Below are positions 24,093 to 34,834 of a stretch of DNA of 64,000 nucleotides, piece after piece. Below the pieces are notes generated by a model. It saw only the letters and a program-made list of their open reading frames with translations, did no database searches and was not told the DNA's origin. The position numbers were made by a program, and so were the translations under genes. Origin of the DNA: Holtermannia corniformis (taxonomy: Eukaryota; Basidiomycota; Tremellomycetes; Holtermanniales); NCBI GenBank assembly GCA_001599935.1, contig BCIJ01000020.1, forward strand, positions 319,377-383,376. Direction: 5' to 3'. Every line of letters begins with the position of its first letter. Position 1 is the first letter of the stretch.

Positions 24093-27000
24093 ATGTCCTA
24101 CGGTCGCCAGCAGTACCAGGCTCAACGCCCGCCATTCCCGCTGCCAGCGTCAAACGAGCCGTATCCAAACATGGGTCCAGGACGAGGCAACTACGGTGGA
24201 GGCATGGGCGGTACGAGTCATGGCCACGGAGCTAGGCCACCGCAAGGTAGCCTGCGTCGCGAGACTTGGCGCCCAGAGCCAGAGCGCCCGGGACCATCCA
24301 CGTACCGGTCGGCACCCCCGCCTGCTGCGTACCCACCGCACCATGGTCAAAGCTACGAACACTACCCTGCCCCGCCTCCTCCGACACACGCATTCTACCC
24401 TCCACAACCCCCGCCTCAACCAATGTACCCGACGCACCCACCTCCCCCGATCCCAGATCGGTATCCTGAACCCCATTTGACGGACCGGTTCGTGCCGCCG
24501 CCACCACCACCACGAGACCCGCAGGCGTTTATACATCCTTCAAGAAGAGTGGCCGCTCCACCGCACCCTCCGCCGGGCCCTCCTCCACAGCGGAATCAGG
24601 AGCCCTTTGTCGACACTCACGGCTCGACCAGTCCACGCAAACCGTCCTCGGCGTACGGCGATCGGCATGGCAAGGGGAAAGCGAGGGATGACTCGTACTC
24701 GGATCGCAGAGCGAGGTCAGTAGCGTAGACCAACCCACAGAGCACATGCTGATTAGACTTGATAGCAAAGATGACCGACCTTTGGGCTCACGCAAGAAAT
24801 TCCCCGAGGACGCGGCACGCGGTCGTTCGCGTTCTAGAACCCCACCTGCACGCTCGCGCCGACGATCTCCCTCCCTGTCGTCCTCCTACTCGCGCTCCTC
24901 GACCTCACCGCGCGCGCGCTCCAAACGGCGCAGCCTCTCTCGATCACGATCCCGTTCACGCACACCGCGAAAACGTGCAAAACGGTATTCACCCAGTCGA
25001 TCGCGATCACCCGACCGGGAGAGGGAGAGGAATGGGAGGCGGAGGCGGAGGCCTCAAGAACGACGGTCGAGATCGAGGTCGAGGTCGCCGAGGAGTGGTC
25101 GTGGCAGGCGCGGTTCACCGTCGTACGCGTCCGTCGACGCGCGGTCGAATTGGCAGCAGGATGGCAGCAAGCGGGCGCGCGAGGGAGACGAGGACAGGCA
25201 ACCCGTGTCGCCGGTCGCTGCGCCGGCAAAAGGCCAGGAGCGCGAGCGAGAACGGCGAAGAGACGACTCTGCGGATCGGGATCGTCTCACGCAGTCTAAT
25301 GGGCATCGCTCGCCCCGGCCAGAGGTGTTCGCGCCGCCGGCGCCTGTCCCGACGGCTGCAGTCGCTTCATCCGGATCAGTACTGCAATCAACCGGCCCCG
25401 TCAAGATCTCGCTCAAGCCTTCCAATGGTCACTCTGGTAAACCTGCCAGCGCTCGTCCACTGCCGACAGACAACGGTGATGCGTTCGAGAGACTGGCCAG
25501 CCGAAAATCCACTTCGCCCGTCAAACCGTCGCGCGCTCCGCCGCCTGCCCCCGAGCCGACCCCCGCGGCCGCACCATCAACAGCCCCAACCGCAGACTTT
25601 TACCTGTCCGAGCTCACGCGCGTAGACAGCCAGTGGGAATCCCACCTCGCGGATGTAGCGCCCTACATCCAGTCGGCGTTTACCGAATGGTTTGGCCAAG
25701 GTCTGCCCCCGCGCGACATGCCTGGCTTTTTGAACCATTTCTTTCGACGGCCGGCGGTCAGGATGGAGCTGGTGCTCGTGGAGGAGCTGCATGAGCACCG
25801 GGTTCAACTTGCGAGGGATCGGAGAGAGTTGACGCGCTTGATTGAGCAGGCTCGGCGCGAGGAGATCGAAGCGGAGGAGAGGGAGCGAGAACTTGAACAG
25901 GTGCGATTGCACGAGGTCCAGGCGCTCGCACAAGACGCAGCGGACGAGCAGCGAAAACGCGAGCTTGAAGCGACTGTCCCCCCGCCACCTCGGCCTCCTA
26001 CGGTCTCTGCGCCCCCAGCGGCCCCGCCATCGCCCAAGCGGGATACCAAGCCCACGCCTCGGACAATGTCAACGGCCACGCCGTCCTCACTCCCCGCGGC
26101 GTCACCGCGCGACGGGCCAGCGTCTGCGTCGTTACGGCCCGACGAGACGTACGAGCGCTTGGCGCAGGTCGGTGAAGGCACGTATGGCAAGGTGTACAAG
26201 GCGCGCAACGTCGAGACGGGCACGTGCGTCGCGCTGAAGCGGATCCGGATGGAGGGCGAAAAGGACGGGTTCCCCGTCACGGCCATGCGCGAGATCAAAC
26301 TGTTGCAGTCGCTCGAGCACCCGAATGTGATCCGTCTGCACGAGATGATGATCTCCAAGGGTGAGTTTGAGGTTGTACAATGAGCCCGCTGACGGTCGCA
26401 GGCTCGGTCTACATGGTCATGCAGTACATGGACCACGACCTGACCGGTCTCCTTGCGCAACCCAACCTAAAGTTCAGCCCGGCCCACCTCAAGTCGCTCA
26501 ACTATCAAATGTTCGCCGCCCTCGCGTACCTCCATCACCGCGGTATCCTCCACCGCGACATGAAGGGCTCCAACATCCTCGTCAATGCCGCGGGCGAGCT
26601 CAAGCTGGCGGATTTCGGCCTTGCGAGGCTGTACAACAAGCGCCGGCGGAACGACTACACGAACCGCGTCATCACGCTGTGGTATCGCAGTCCCGAGCTG
26701 CTGCTAGGCGAGACGGTCTATGGGCCTGAAGTGGATATGTGGAGTGCTGGGTTAGTGTACCGCGGCCCGAGCTGGCGGGATGGCTGACGCGCTCAGGTGC
26801 ATCATGCTCGAGCTGTTTACGACACGGCCAGTGTTCCAGGGCAACGACGAGATTCACCAGCTCGAAGTCATCTACGGCGTGTGCGGGACGCCGAGTGAAG
26901 AGGCTTGGCCACGACTCAAGGATCTACCGTGGTATGAGCTCGTCAAGCCGAAAGCGGTGCTGCCGAACCGGTTCAGAGACGCCTTTTCAAAGTCAGTGTG

Positions 27001-27263
27001 CACCCGTCACATGGCGACAGCAAGCTGACGTGCATAGGTGGCTCTCGTCCGCCGCGCTCGACCTCGCCGAAGGGCTGCTAGCGTACGATCCGGACCGACG
27101 ACTGAGTGCCTCTGCTGCGCTCGCGATGCCGTACTTTACGACCGAGGAGCCAGCGATGGAGCTGCCAAGCGCGCTGCTCGCTGGTCGTGGCGAGCACCAC
27201 GAGCTGACGGCCAAGATGGACCGAGCGCGGCGGCGGCACAAGGATAGAACGGAAGCGTCGTAG
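24093..27263 (+). CDS. CTK1: CTD kinase catalytic subunit, CTK1/CDK12-like, with RS-rich N-terminus
   Basis: Nuclear cyclin-dependent kinase that phosphorylates Ser2 of the Pol II CTD (CTDK-I in yeast, CDK12/13 in animals). Exons 24093-24715, 24757-26360, 26402-26750, 26797-26991 and 27038-27263 give 998 residues. Residues about 1-210 are Pro/Tyr/Gly-rich. About 210-330 is an Arg-Ser domain (SRSRSRTPRKRAKRYSPSRS), as in metazoan CDK12. A helical charged region follows. The kinase domain starts near 680: VGEGTYGKVYKA, VALKRIRMEGEKDGFPVTAM (PVTAMRE cyclin helix), HRDMKGSNILVN, LADFGLARLYNK and GPEVDMWSAGCIM. PVTAMRE and YGPEVDMW favour Ctk1/Lsk1 over Bur1 or Cdk7. The short C-lobe extension ends KDRTEAS. 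Confidence 0.93.
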
Positions 27264-27580
27264 CTGCTGATGGATGCAGCGGAAGTGCAAGTTTGGAGTC
27301 TAACCCCCTGAAACACCGCTTTTCGGCGTTATCGGCGTTTCACCGGCGTTAAGGGGGGTTTGGCCGTGCGCTTTGTACCATCCTCCACTGTCTCGTCTTG
27401 CTGTCGTGTTGAAGAGCGGCAAGCGGGCAGGATCGACCACCAGCGCAGGCAGCTCCGTCACATCCCCACACCACTCGTTACACGCCCGTCACGGCACCCG
27501 CAACCACTTGTATCAATAGCACACCCACCGATCGACCCGCCACCCTCCTCCCTCCCTTCATCACAACAACGAGCCCGGCC
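27264..27580. promoter_or_regulatory. ROT1 upstream region with TTTCGGCGTTAT and GGGGTTTGGC elements
   Basis: Intergenic stretch between CTK1 and ROT1. It has CTAACCCCCTG at 27299-27309, TTTCGGCGTTAT at 27321-27332 followed by two more GGCGTT units, and GGGGTTTGGC near 27355. The same ordered 12-mer and 10-mer occur upstream of the bromodomain gene near 34.7 kb. Confidence 0.45.
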
Positions 27581-28686
27581 ATGCTCTACCTCTCGACCGT
27601 CCTGGCCCTCGCACTCGCCGGTGTCCAGGTCTATGCGCAGGGCGATCTATCAGACGCCAACAACGTCACGAGTCTGCAGGGCACTTGGAGCTCGGGTAGC
27701 GGTGCCGTCTCGACGGGCGGGGTGAGTCTCGATCCGGTCGGCCTAGGCTGGGCGATGTAGCCTGCGGGGAGGTATAGCGTGTCACTCTGCGGGTGCGGCT
27801 ATGCCTTGCAAGGGACCGCTCGATGGAACACGGTCAGAGCTATCATGCCTTTCTCTGCACGACGCTCTATCAGTCGACGCCTGGCATCCATCTCGCTCGG
27901 CGGGATTCACCCTGGCTCGATTCCGCACCCAGTCGGGCTTGTCAAACCTCACATCTGGGACTGACACGCTCAGAACATTTGCCGACCGGCATCCTACACT
28001 TTCGAGTACCCAACCAATACGGGAATCTCATACTCCTTGTAAGTTTCCCACCCACTGCGCCCAGACACCCGTCTAACGCACCAGCACCGACACTGGCTTC
28101 TTCGAAGAGGTCCTCTACCGCTACACTGCAAACGCCAGCAACCCATCCTGCATCACCGCGTCCATCAGCTGGCAACACGGCACTTATGGCCTCAACGACA
28201 ACGGCTCAATGTCCCTCTACCCGTTCCCGACCGACGGCCGGATCCAGGTCCAAGACCCATGCGCGTCCGTCACCAACGTCATCACAGAGTACAACCAGCA
28301 GGTGCTCTATGCCGATTGGGGGATCACGATCGATGGCCAGTCGGGCAACTATGCGTTGCGTGTCAACCGGTTCGACGGCGCCAAGATGCCGCCGGTCAGT
28401 ATCGGCAATCGATCTTGGATAAAGACTGACAAAGTCAGATGTACATGATTGCCAACCCGCCCAACATGCTCCCAACCCAAGTCCTCACCGGCGCCAACGT
28501 ATGTCCCTTGTGTCGACTACCTCGCGCCAAGACTAACCCATCCAGGCAACCGGTCAAACCAATTCGCGGAAACGAGGCCTGTTTGAACGCAGCGCAGCCC
28601 CGCGCACCACCACTTCAGACTCGGTCCTGCTCCTCACCGTCCTCTCCTCGGCGTCCATCTTTGCCCTCGCCGCGTTTGCGCTATAG
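27581..28686 (+). CDS. ROT1: ROT1-like ER chaperone / cell-wall protein
   Basis: Essential ER-membrane protein in yeast, needed for protein folding, O-mannosylation-related functions and normal beta-1,6-glucan. Five exons. Signal peptide MLYLSTVLALALAGVQVYA. Family blocks: LQGTWSSGSGAVSTG, YPTNTGISYSFTDTGFFEE, RYTANASNPSCITASISWQH, GTYGLNDNGSM, PCASVTNVITEYNQQ, GNYALRVNRFDGAKMPPMYM and NPPNMLPTQVLTGAN. The C-terminal hydrophobic segment (SVLLTVLSSASIFALAAFAL) is the membrane anchor. Cys residues in SNPSC and QDPC match the conserved pair. The first intron (about 27724-27971) is 248 nt, long for this locus; the exon after it restarts at NICRPASYTFEYP. The remaining introns are 40-50 nt. Confidence 0.93.
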
Positions 28687-28980
28687 CCCGATTCACGCCC
28701 TGTTACGCCGCATACTTTTCTCATCATTACATGAATGGACTCTCGCTTGGCTGGCTCGTGTCGTGCGCGATGTAGCGATGCCTGCCCTGTTCGCGCTGTA
28801 TCGCTTTTGATGGTGCTGAGCGTCATTAGTACAGCAGGGACCGACGGGCGATACGCGACAAGCACCTCGGACCGAATGCGTTGTTGCACATCGACCCAGC
28901 TGACAGCTTCGCGACTGAACCGTACTGGCGGTCACCCGGCTAGAGATAGCTGAGCATCCCGATCTCAAACACCAAGCAAT

Positions 28981-29232
28981 CTACGGTCCATCGGGTCTCA
29001 CAGTCCGCAGATGGCGCTTATCAGACCAGGTGCGGTCGATCTCGGTCCCGCTAAACACTTTACCGTGTAAAGTGCCTAACATCGGGATGCGTCGTCCCGC
29101 TGCAGTGGTCAGTCGCACGTTTCTGCCGTTCAGAAGGCCCTCGATCTCTTCACCTGATCTCACAAAGGGTTGAGCTGCGCCTTGTCGACCTGGCGTGATT
29201 GGCGACTGCGCTCGCAGATTGCAATATAGCAT
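28981..29232 (-). CDS. Hypothetical small basic protein, about 83 residues
   Basis: ATG-initiated ORF (MLYCNLRAQSPITPGRQG) head-to-head with the 29313 ORF, 80 bp apart. It includes LNGRNVRLTTAAGRRIPMLG and DRTWSDKRHLRTVRPDGP. No family recognised; it could be spurious. A longer version starts at GTG and is not used. Confidence 0.3.
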   Translation of the reverse strand: MLYCNLRAQSPITPGRQGAAQPFVRSGEEIEGLLNGRNVRLTTAAGRRIPMLGTLHGKVFSGTEIDRTWSDKRHLRTVRPDGP

Positions 29233-29312
29233 CGGATGTCGAGCGCCTTCTCGACAATAAGACTTATCTACGGCACAGTCGCCTCTTGCAAAGAGACTCA
29301 CAAGTCTTGATC

Positions 29313-29561
29313 ATGTCCGCTGAGACCTACGTCCAAGAGTACGATGCAGCTCGCACAGAGCTCGAAACCACTTACATAGCTCTGATTAGCGTGGCGAACG
29401 ACGTGTCAGAGGAGGAAGTTGAACAGAAGCGCGCAGCTTATCGTACGGCGAGAGAAGCGTACGCGGAAGCCGTCTCGTCTGTGCGCATGCCCGATCTGAA
29501 CAGAGTCATAGGCGGCAGGGCCATGGCGGCAGAAATGGAAGAAGCGTCACAGTGGGCTTAG
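29313..29561 (+). CDS. Hypothetical small helical protein, 82 residues
   Basis: Single-exon ORF whose product is strongly helical and acidic: YVQEYDAARTELETTYIALI, VANDVSEEEVEQKRAAYRTA and REAYAEAVSSV, ending EMEEASQWA. Heptad-like spacing suggests a short coiled coil. No known family recognised, and no signal peptide. Confidence 0.45.
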   Translation: MSAETYVQEYDAARTELETTYIALISVANDVSEEEVEQKRAAYRTAREAYAEAVSSVRMPDLNRVIGGRAMAAEMEEASQWA

Positions 29562-29726
29562 CGTGCGCATCGGTCTTTGGCCACCGTCGTGTCAACAGTC
29601 TATGCACATATTGAGTGCACCTACGTGCTCGCGGAGATGATCTCGGTTGCTACTGAACCGCTCTCGACAATCGTCTGAGCGGGAGAGAGAATGATTAAGC
29701 GTGTATACATCGAACCGGGCTGAAGA

Positions 29727-31761
29727 TCACAGGAGCAGACCAACGCCGCCTGCGACGACCGACACTGCGACCGAGACCACGAGACTCCAAGCACCGCCAT
29801 CCAGCACCATCCCAACGCGCGCGGCACCTTCTTCCGTACCATTGCCTGTCGAGTTGCCACCGGTCGAGTTGGTGGTCGCGTTGCCAGACATGGTAGGACC
29901 AGCTGCCTTTGTGCCGGTGCCCGTCTTGCTGCCCGCAGTCGACTTTGCGGCGCCTGTACCAGACGACGCGGCGTGCGTCGCCGTTCCCGTTGCCTGCGCA
30001 CCGCCGCCGATGACAGAAGGTGTCCAAGTCGTGTAGCAGCATTGACCATCACTCGTCGTCGTCTCCTCGTCTCGCTTGATGCCAAGGAAGCCGCCATTGC
30101 CGCCGCTGTCGGCGGCGCTGGTCGAGCTTGGCGCGTTGGTGATTGTCGACGCGCCCCCAGTCTCGCTCGCTGCTGCTAGCAAATTCTGTGTTACGCCAAC
30201 CTGAGCTGTCGTGCCCGTCGCCGAGCCGTCGGCCTTTGCTAGTGTCGTTGCGGTGCCAGTCTGGACCGCGCCGGCACCCTCGCACGGTACACATGTGTGT
30301 GTCGGCATCCACGTCGTTGATCCTTGACCAGTGCTTGATGTTTGGCCTGTAGAAGAACCAAGAGAAAGGTGGCTGTCAGCATCTTGCCCTTGATCAGTTG
30401 CAGTGGAAGTGGACGACGGGTTTTCAGACGCGTTTGAGGAAGAGTCTTGATTCGTACCTGTCCATGGTTGATCCGAAGGAGCGGCTTGACCGTTGGAGAC
30501 GCTGGCGATTGCTTGGCAGTTGGATTGGCTCGGCGCCGCCACGGGGTCGGGCGTTGGGCCAGATCCCTGTGCTTGTCAGCAGTGCTAGGCCCATTGGCAC
30601 TTTACCCACCTGCGTATATGTGCTCGTGCCGTACACGCCGGGGACTTGACCATCGTCGCTTTCACAGTTCTGATACGTTCCTCCCCAATCCTATGCCGAG
30701 TTTAGCGCGGACTGAGGACTCAAGTACGCTGACCCACCATCGCGCCAGGCATGACCCACCAGCAGCCCATGGTGTCGTACGAAGACGGGCAGTACCTGCG
30801 CGGGATGAGTGAGGGTCGTCAAGCCTCAACTAGGCTTACTTTGCATCCCCAGTGCACGCGCGCACGCAAAAGGTCGTCGCTGAGATCAGTGTCTGGTTGT
30901 CGTCAGCGCTCATGGAGCCGTCTTTCACCTCGGGACTGACGACCCAGCTATGCGCATCCCCGTTCGAGGTCGAGACCCAAGCGCCCTCTGGGGTATGCTG
31001 GCTACTATCAAACTGCCCTCCAGGATCGCCTGGCGAAATGTTGATCTTTGTAAAGTCACCACTGCGGTCATCAGCCTCGTCTCTTTCAGTGCATGGAGCC
31101 CAAACGTACATGCCCGAGACCTGCACATAGTTTGGCGTCTTTACATAGGTGACGCCCTGTATGGTCCCATCGGGGATCAAGCGCGAGCCATGGCCGTCCT
31201 GTCGACGTTGGGTCAGCGCTCGTACAACGTCGAGTAGGTACTGACCCTGGTACACCACGAGACGACCTTGCCCTCAGCTGCTGGGATCTGGCTGAATGGA
31301 TCCGGCGGGCCATAGATGCAAAAGTCATCGCCGCTGTTGATGACCAGACCAGTGCTTGTCGACGTTTGCTGTATAACTGTCAGCCGATCATACACCCAGC
31401 TTTCGGCAATACCACTCACGTCGCGCCGCCCAATACCTCCAGCACCAACATCAGGCTCCCTCAACCCCCTCCCACCAATCCCACCAGCACCCACAGCCGG
31501 CGGGTTCAGTCCTTCACTTCGAGCGCCCAACCCGCCCGGGACGACAGGCAGAGGCAGTAGATCGCGCTCATCTATCCGACCGGAACCTACTTGGCGCCGT
31601 CGCACAATCTCGCCAGCTACAGTCGGAGGTTCGCGCAGTTCACGCCGCATCTTGGCATACTGCGCTTCAGCTCGCAAGGGGCCCGCAACGAGCGCGACGA
31701 TGCCAAGAGTCGTGACGAGGCGGCGCCGCCAGCGGCGCCCGGGAGCCTGAGCGTGTGCCAT
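29727..31761 (-). CDS. Secreted GPI-type glycoprotein of the basidiomycete 'macrofage activating glycoprotein'-like family
   Basis: Large predicted surface glycoprotein. The N-terminus (MAHAQAPGRRWRRRLVTTLG, then IVALVAGPLRAEAQ) fits a signal peptide or anchor. A Gly-rich region with two VGAGGIG units follows. The conserved Cys-rich domain reads VINSGDDFCIYGPP, GKVVSWCTR, GHGSRLIPDGTIQGVTYVKT, PNYVQVSG, TKINISPGDPGGQFD, TTFCVRACTGDAKYCPSSYD and NCESDDGQVPGVYG. The rest is Ser/Thr/Gly-rich with a second Cys motif (TCVPCEGAG) and a C-terminal hydrophobic GPI-type tail. The order matches secreted glycoproteins seen in many basidiomycetes; function is unknown. About six short introns are needed. 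ATG at 31761, stop at 29727. Confidence 0.78.
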
Positions 31762-31991
31762 GTCTGAATGAGTGTCGTGGTCAGTACGTACAAGAGGCCA
31801 AGACGGATCCCACGCAAAACAATATCAACCGAGTGGAAGCTACAAAGGAGTCCGCAGCGCGCTCCTTTGAGTCCGGTCGGCGTCCAAGGATGCCCACTGT
31901 TTCACAGGGCGTGGTGAAACGGATGCATGCGAGGGGTCGTGATCTACAACAGGTGGAGCTTGATGACGACCGAATCGAGGTGTTGCGCGAG

Positions 31992-34416
31992 TCAGCTGGA
32001 AGGAGGGTGATTGATCATTGCAGTGGTTCCCGGCTAGGGCAGTGTCAGTCAGGCTGCAGTGCCCGCAGGGCCGTACGCGCCTAGATGAGAGCTTGTTGAG
32101 AGAAATGTAGACGTCGGTCCCGTGACCCTCCATTGAGATCAAGCGGAGATCGCCACCAAAGAACCGAGCATACTGTGATCGCCATCAGCGTGTGCAACTG
32201 CTCACTGCCCTCCTAACTCACCAAGCGCGACAACGGCAAGCCATAGCCAAAGCCCGCCATCGGCGCCTTGAAATCCGAGCTCTCGATACTCGCGTCGAGT
32301 CCCTCGTCGCTCATCGTCGTGTACAGATACGTCCAGATCAGTGGGATCGCACTGCGCGGGATCCCACCACCCTCGTCGCTGATCTTGATCGTGATGTCTT
32401 CAGAGCCTTCAACGACGACGACTTTGATAGGAGGGAAGGCGTCTTCGTTGTCAACGCCGTAGCGTTCGACGACGGCGCGAAGCGAGTTTTTCAGCAGCTC
32501 GAAGCAAATGTGGCTGAGGTGGCCCGGGACGTAGGGGAACGTGAGGTCTTTGGGGCACAGTAGTTGAATAGGCGGGCCCTTGAAGAGGGCGTAGTGTTCC
32601 TCGCATACGAACCGGGCGTTTTCTGCGGGCGTCAGTGTGTATCAGGCAGTGGTACAGGTCTGGCAGGAATTGAAACCTTGGCGCGCGCAGAGTCATGGCA
32701 CAAATCGTGCTGTCAAAAGCAGACACGAACAAGCGGTTGAGAGTTCTCAAACTGACGAAGAGTCTGAACTGATCTCCGGTCCGCGTAACGCGCAAGAGAC
32801 CATCGATCCCAACTGCAAAAGCAAGCCCAGCTCGACAGCTCGCAAGCTCATCTGTCGAGGGATCGAGAAAAGCAAGCCAACTCTACCATGCGCTATTGCC
32901 GAGAAAGACCTCTTATACTGAGCGCATGGTCTGAATCGTCCAATGGTATTGTAGATGGCTAGAGTTGGGCCCGTGCTACGCCTTGCGACTGGACATCTCG
33001 CGCTGAGATGTAAGCCGACACGAGCCGACACGGGAGATCGTAGGCGTGCGCGCACCAGCACATGATCAAGTCTTGCGACATCTCTACAGAAATGTCGTCT
33101 GACCGCCCTAGCGCTGGTCGCTATCGACGTCGATCGCCTAGACCTCGGGAGGTAGCGTCGCCGCCGGGCATCGCGGATTCCACGCCATCGCGTTCGAGCT
33201 CGAGACTTGCCAGCAACATGAATAGCCCCTCATTGGCTCGAATGTTGCCAGCCACCGCCGCGAAGACAAAGCACTCACCGATCGCTTCGTGGCAGATATC
33301 ATGCACATTCTATTCACGTCAGCTCCTTCCCGCTTGGTCGCACCGAACTGACGGATTGGGTGCAGATGATCCCGACATAATCTTTGTGCGGTTGGAGCGT
33401 GTTGAGGGCCACGTCTGTATCGATTGCATCAGTTCCGTCCATCATATCGGCTCAGGCGGAAGCAAAGCTTACGTTGGCCGATCAAGAAGCGGATACCGAT
33501 CCTCGACATGTAGAAGCGATCTAAAAACTGTTGGACGCCCTGGCCGAGCTCGCCGCCGCCCTTTTGCTTTTTCCACTCCAAGACGCCCTGGGCGACCGTT
33601 GTCACGGTCGGGTCGTGGCGTTTCTTGATCGTCTCGAGCAGGCGCGTGAACCGATCGTTGTAGTCGTGCACTTCGGGCGGGTACAGGGTCGACGCTGGCG
33701 GTGGAGAAAAGTATCGTCGTTCGAGCGGGATCCGCATGCGGGGTGATGATGCGAGAGCGGCCGAGAGGGGGGCCGATGCGGGTGCGGGGAGACCGACGGG
33801 GCCTTCGTGCATTTGAGGGTGTAGAGATGGGTTCGGGGTTGCGCTGGGGAACGGGGTGGTTCTGTGGGTGGGTGAGGGGGTGTTATGGCGCGCGATGCAA
33901 GGACTGACTGCTCTGCTGGGATCTTGAGCTGTTCGATTAGGCTGGGGCTGAGCTGCGGTGGTGGGAACGTGACGAGTTCCTGCAAGTGTGAGCGAGTGGA
34001 CGAGCTGTGCGGTTCACGGGGAGCAAAGCCAGTCGAATTCTCAGCCAGCGGCTGATCGCCGGCGCGCCTCGCTCTCCGTGCATACCGCGCCTCGCGACCG
34101 ACCTCGAAGCTCTGGGCATACCACTCTTTCACTTTGGCGATACTTGGCATCTTGTTCAGTCCATCCGGGAGCGTGTCGAGTTCGACGACGCGATGGCTGA
34201 GTCTGATCGGGAGCTCTTCTGAGAGAAACTGCGATGCCTTTAAGAGCGTGCCCTGAGACGGGTGCTGGCCAAAGAGCACCATCTGCTGGAGCGAGACTAT
34301 AGCCGTCAGCTCGGTCGAGTCGTGAACGGGCCCAGTGACGGACCGCCAGTCTGCGGAAAGGAAGAGTAGTGATGGATGCGATCCCATAGCGCTCCAGAGA
34401 TCTTGAAGCGTGACAT
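31992..34416 (-). CDS. Mitochondrial pyruvate/branched-chain dehydrogenase kinase (PDK/BCKDK family)
   Basis: GHKL-type protein kinase that phosphorylates and inactivates a mitochondrial 2-oxoacid dehydrogenase complex. The start MSRFKISGALWDRIHHYSSF joins PQTGVSLQQMVLFGQHPSQG, then ELPIRLSHRVVELDTLP, PSIAKVKEWYAQSFEELV, FLDRFYMSRIGIRFLIGQHV and HKDYVGIICTQSNVHDICHE. The ATPase boxes follow: SHICFELLKNSLRAV (N box), ISDEGGGIP (G1), GFGYGLPLSRLYARFFGGDL (G2) and EGHGTDVYISL. About nine introns; one (32623-33278) is 656 nt and splits HEAI from ENARFV. The C-terminus is best closed by a last intron with stop at 31992; without it the ORF runs on to 31840. Pyruvate versus branched-chain specificity cannot be told. 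Confidence 0.9.
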
Positions 34417-34834
34417 TGCGGTCGTTGTTGCTGCTTGGTCTCCGTGTGGACCGAGTGACTCGCGGGACGCGGCGGTAATCGGGTTTGACCGAGCGGGTGC
34501 TGTCCGGTGCCGTCTGCTGCGAGTCTTGTGACTGTACAAGAGTGTCCCTGATGCGGTGATGGTGGCTGTGATCGCCTGGTGATCGCGCTGAGGATCGTTT
34601 TTCGGTGGTGAACAACTCGACTCGGAGCTCGAGTGACGTTACGAGCTCCGGTTATCATCCCGAAACAACGGGATCACGTGACCGCCACTTTCGGCGTTAT
34701 AGCGGGTCATCGGTGTTACAGCAGTGCTAACCCCACGGTGGGGTTTGGCAGCCAACTTTAACACCAACGCGAGATCCGCACCAACACCAACACCAGCCTC
34801 AACCTCGTCTCCTCCCGCTCCCTCACAGCCCACA
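34417..34834. promoter_or_regulatory. Divergent region, PDK-type kinase and bromodomain gene, with shared promoter-like motifs
   Basis: Contains TTTCGGCGTTAT at 34689-34700, CTAACCCC near 34727 and GGGGTTTGGC near 34739, the same elements as upstream of ROT1. No gene is recognised inside. Confidence 0.45.

Noticed and set aside
31840..31991. Longer C-terminus of the PDK-type kinase
   Set aside because: A GTACGG donor, CTGAC branch and CCTAG acceptor give a normal-length C-terminus; the unspliced tail has no family match.
33062..33628. 189-residue plus-strand ORF over the PDK-type gene
   Set aside because: It overlaps well-supported PDK exons on the other strand; Ser/Arg-rich composition is typical of a shadow frame.
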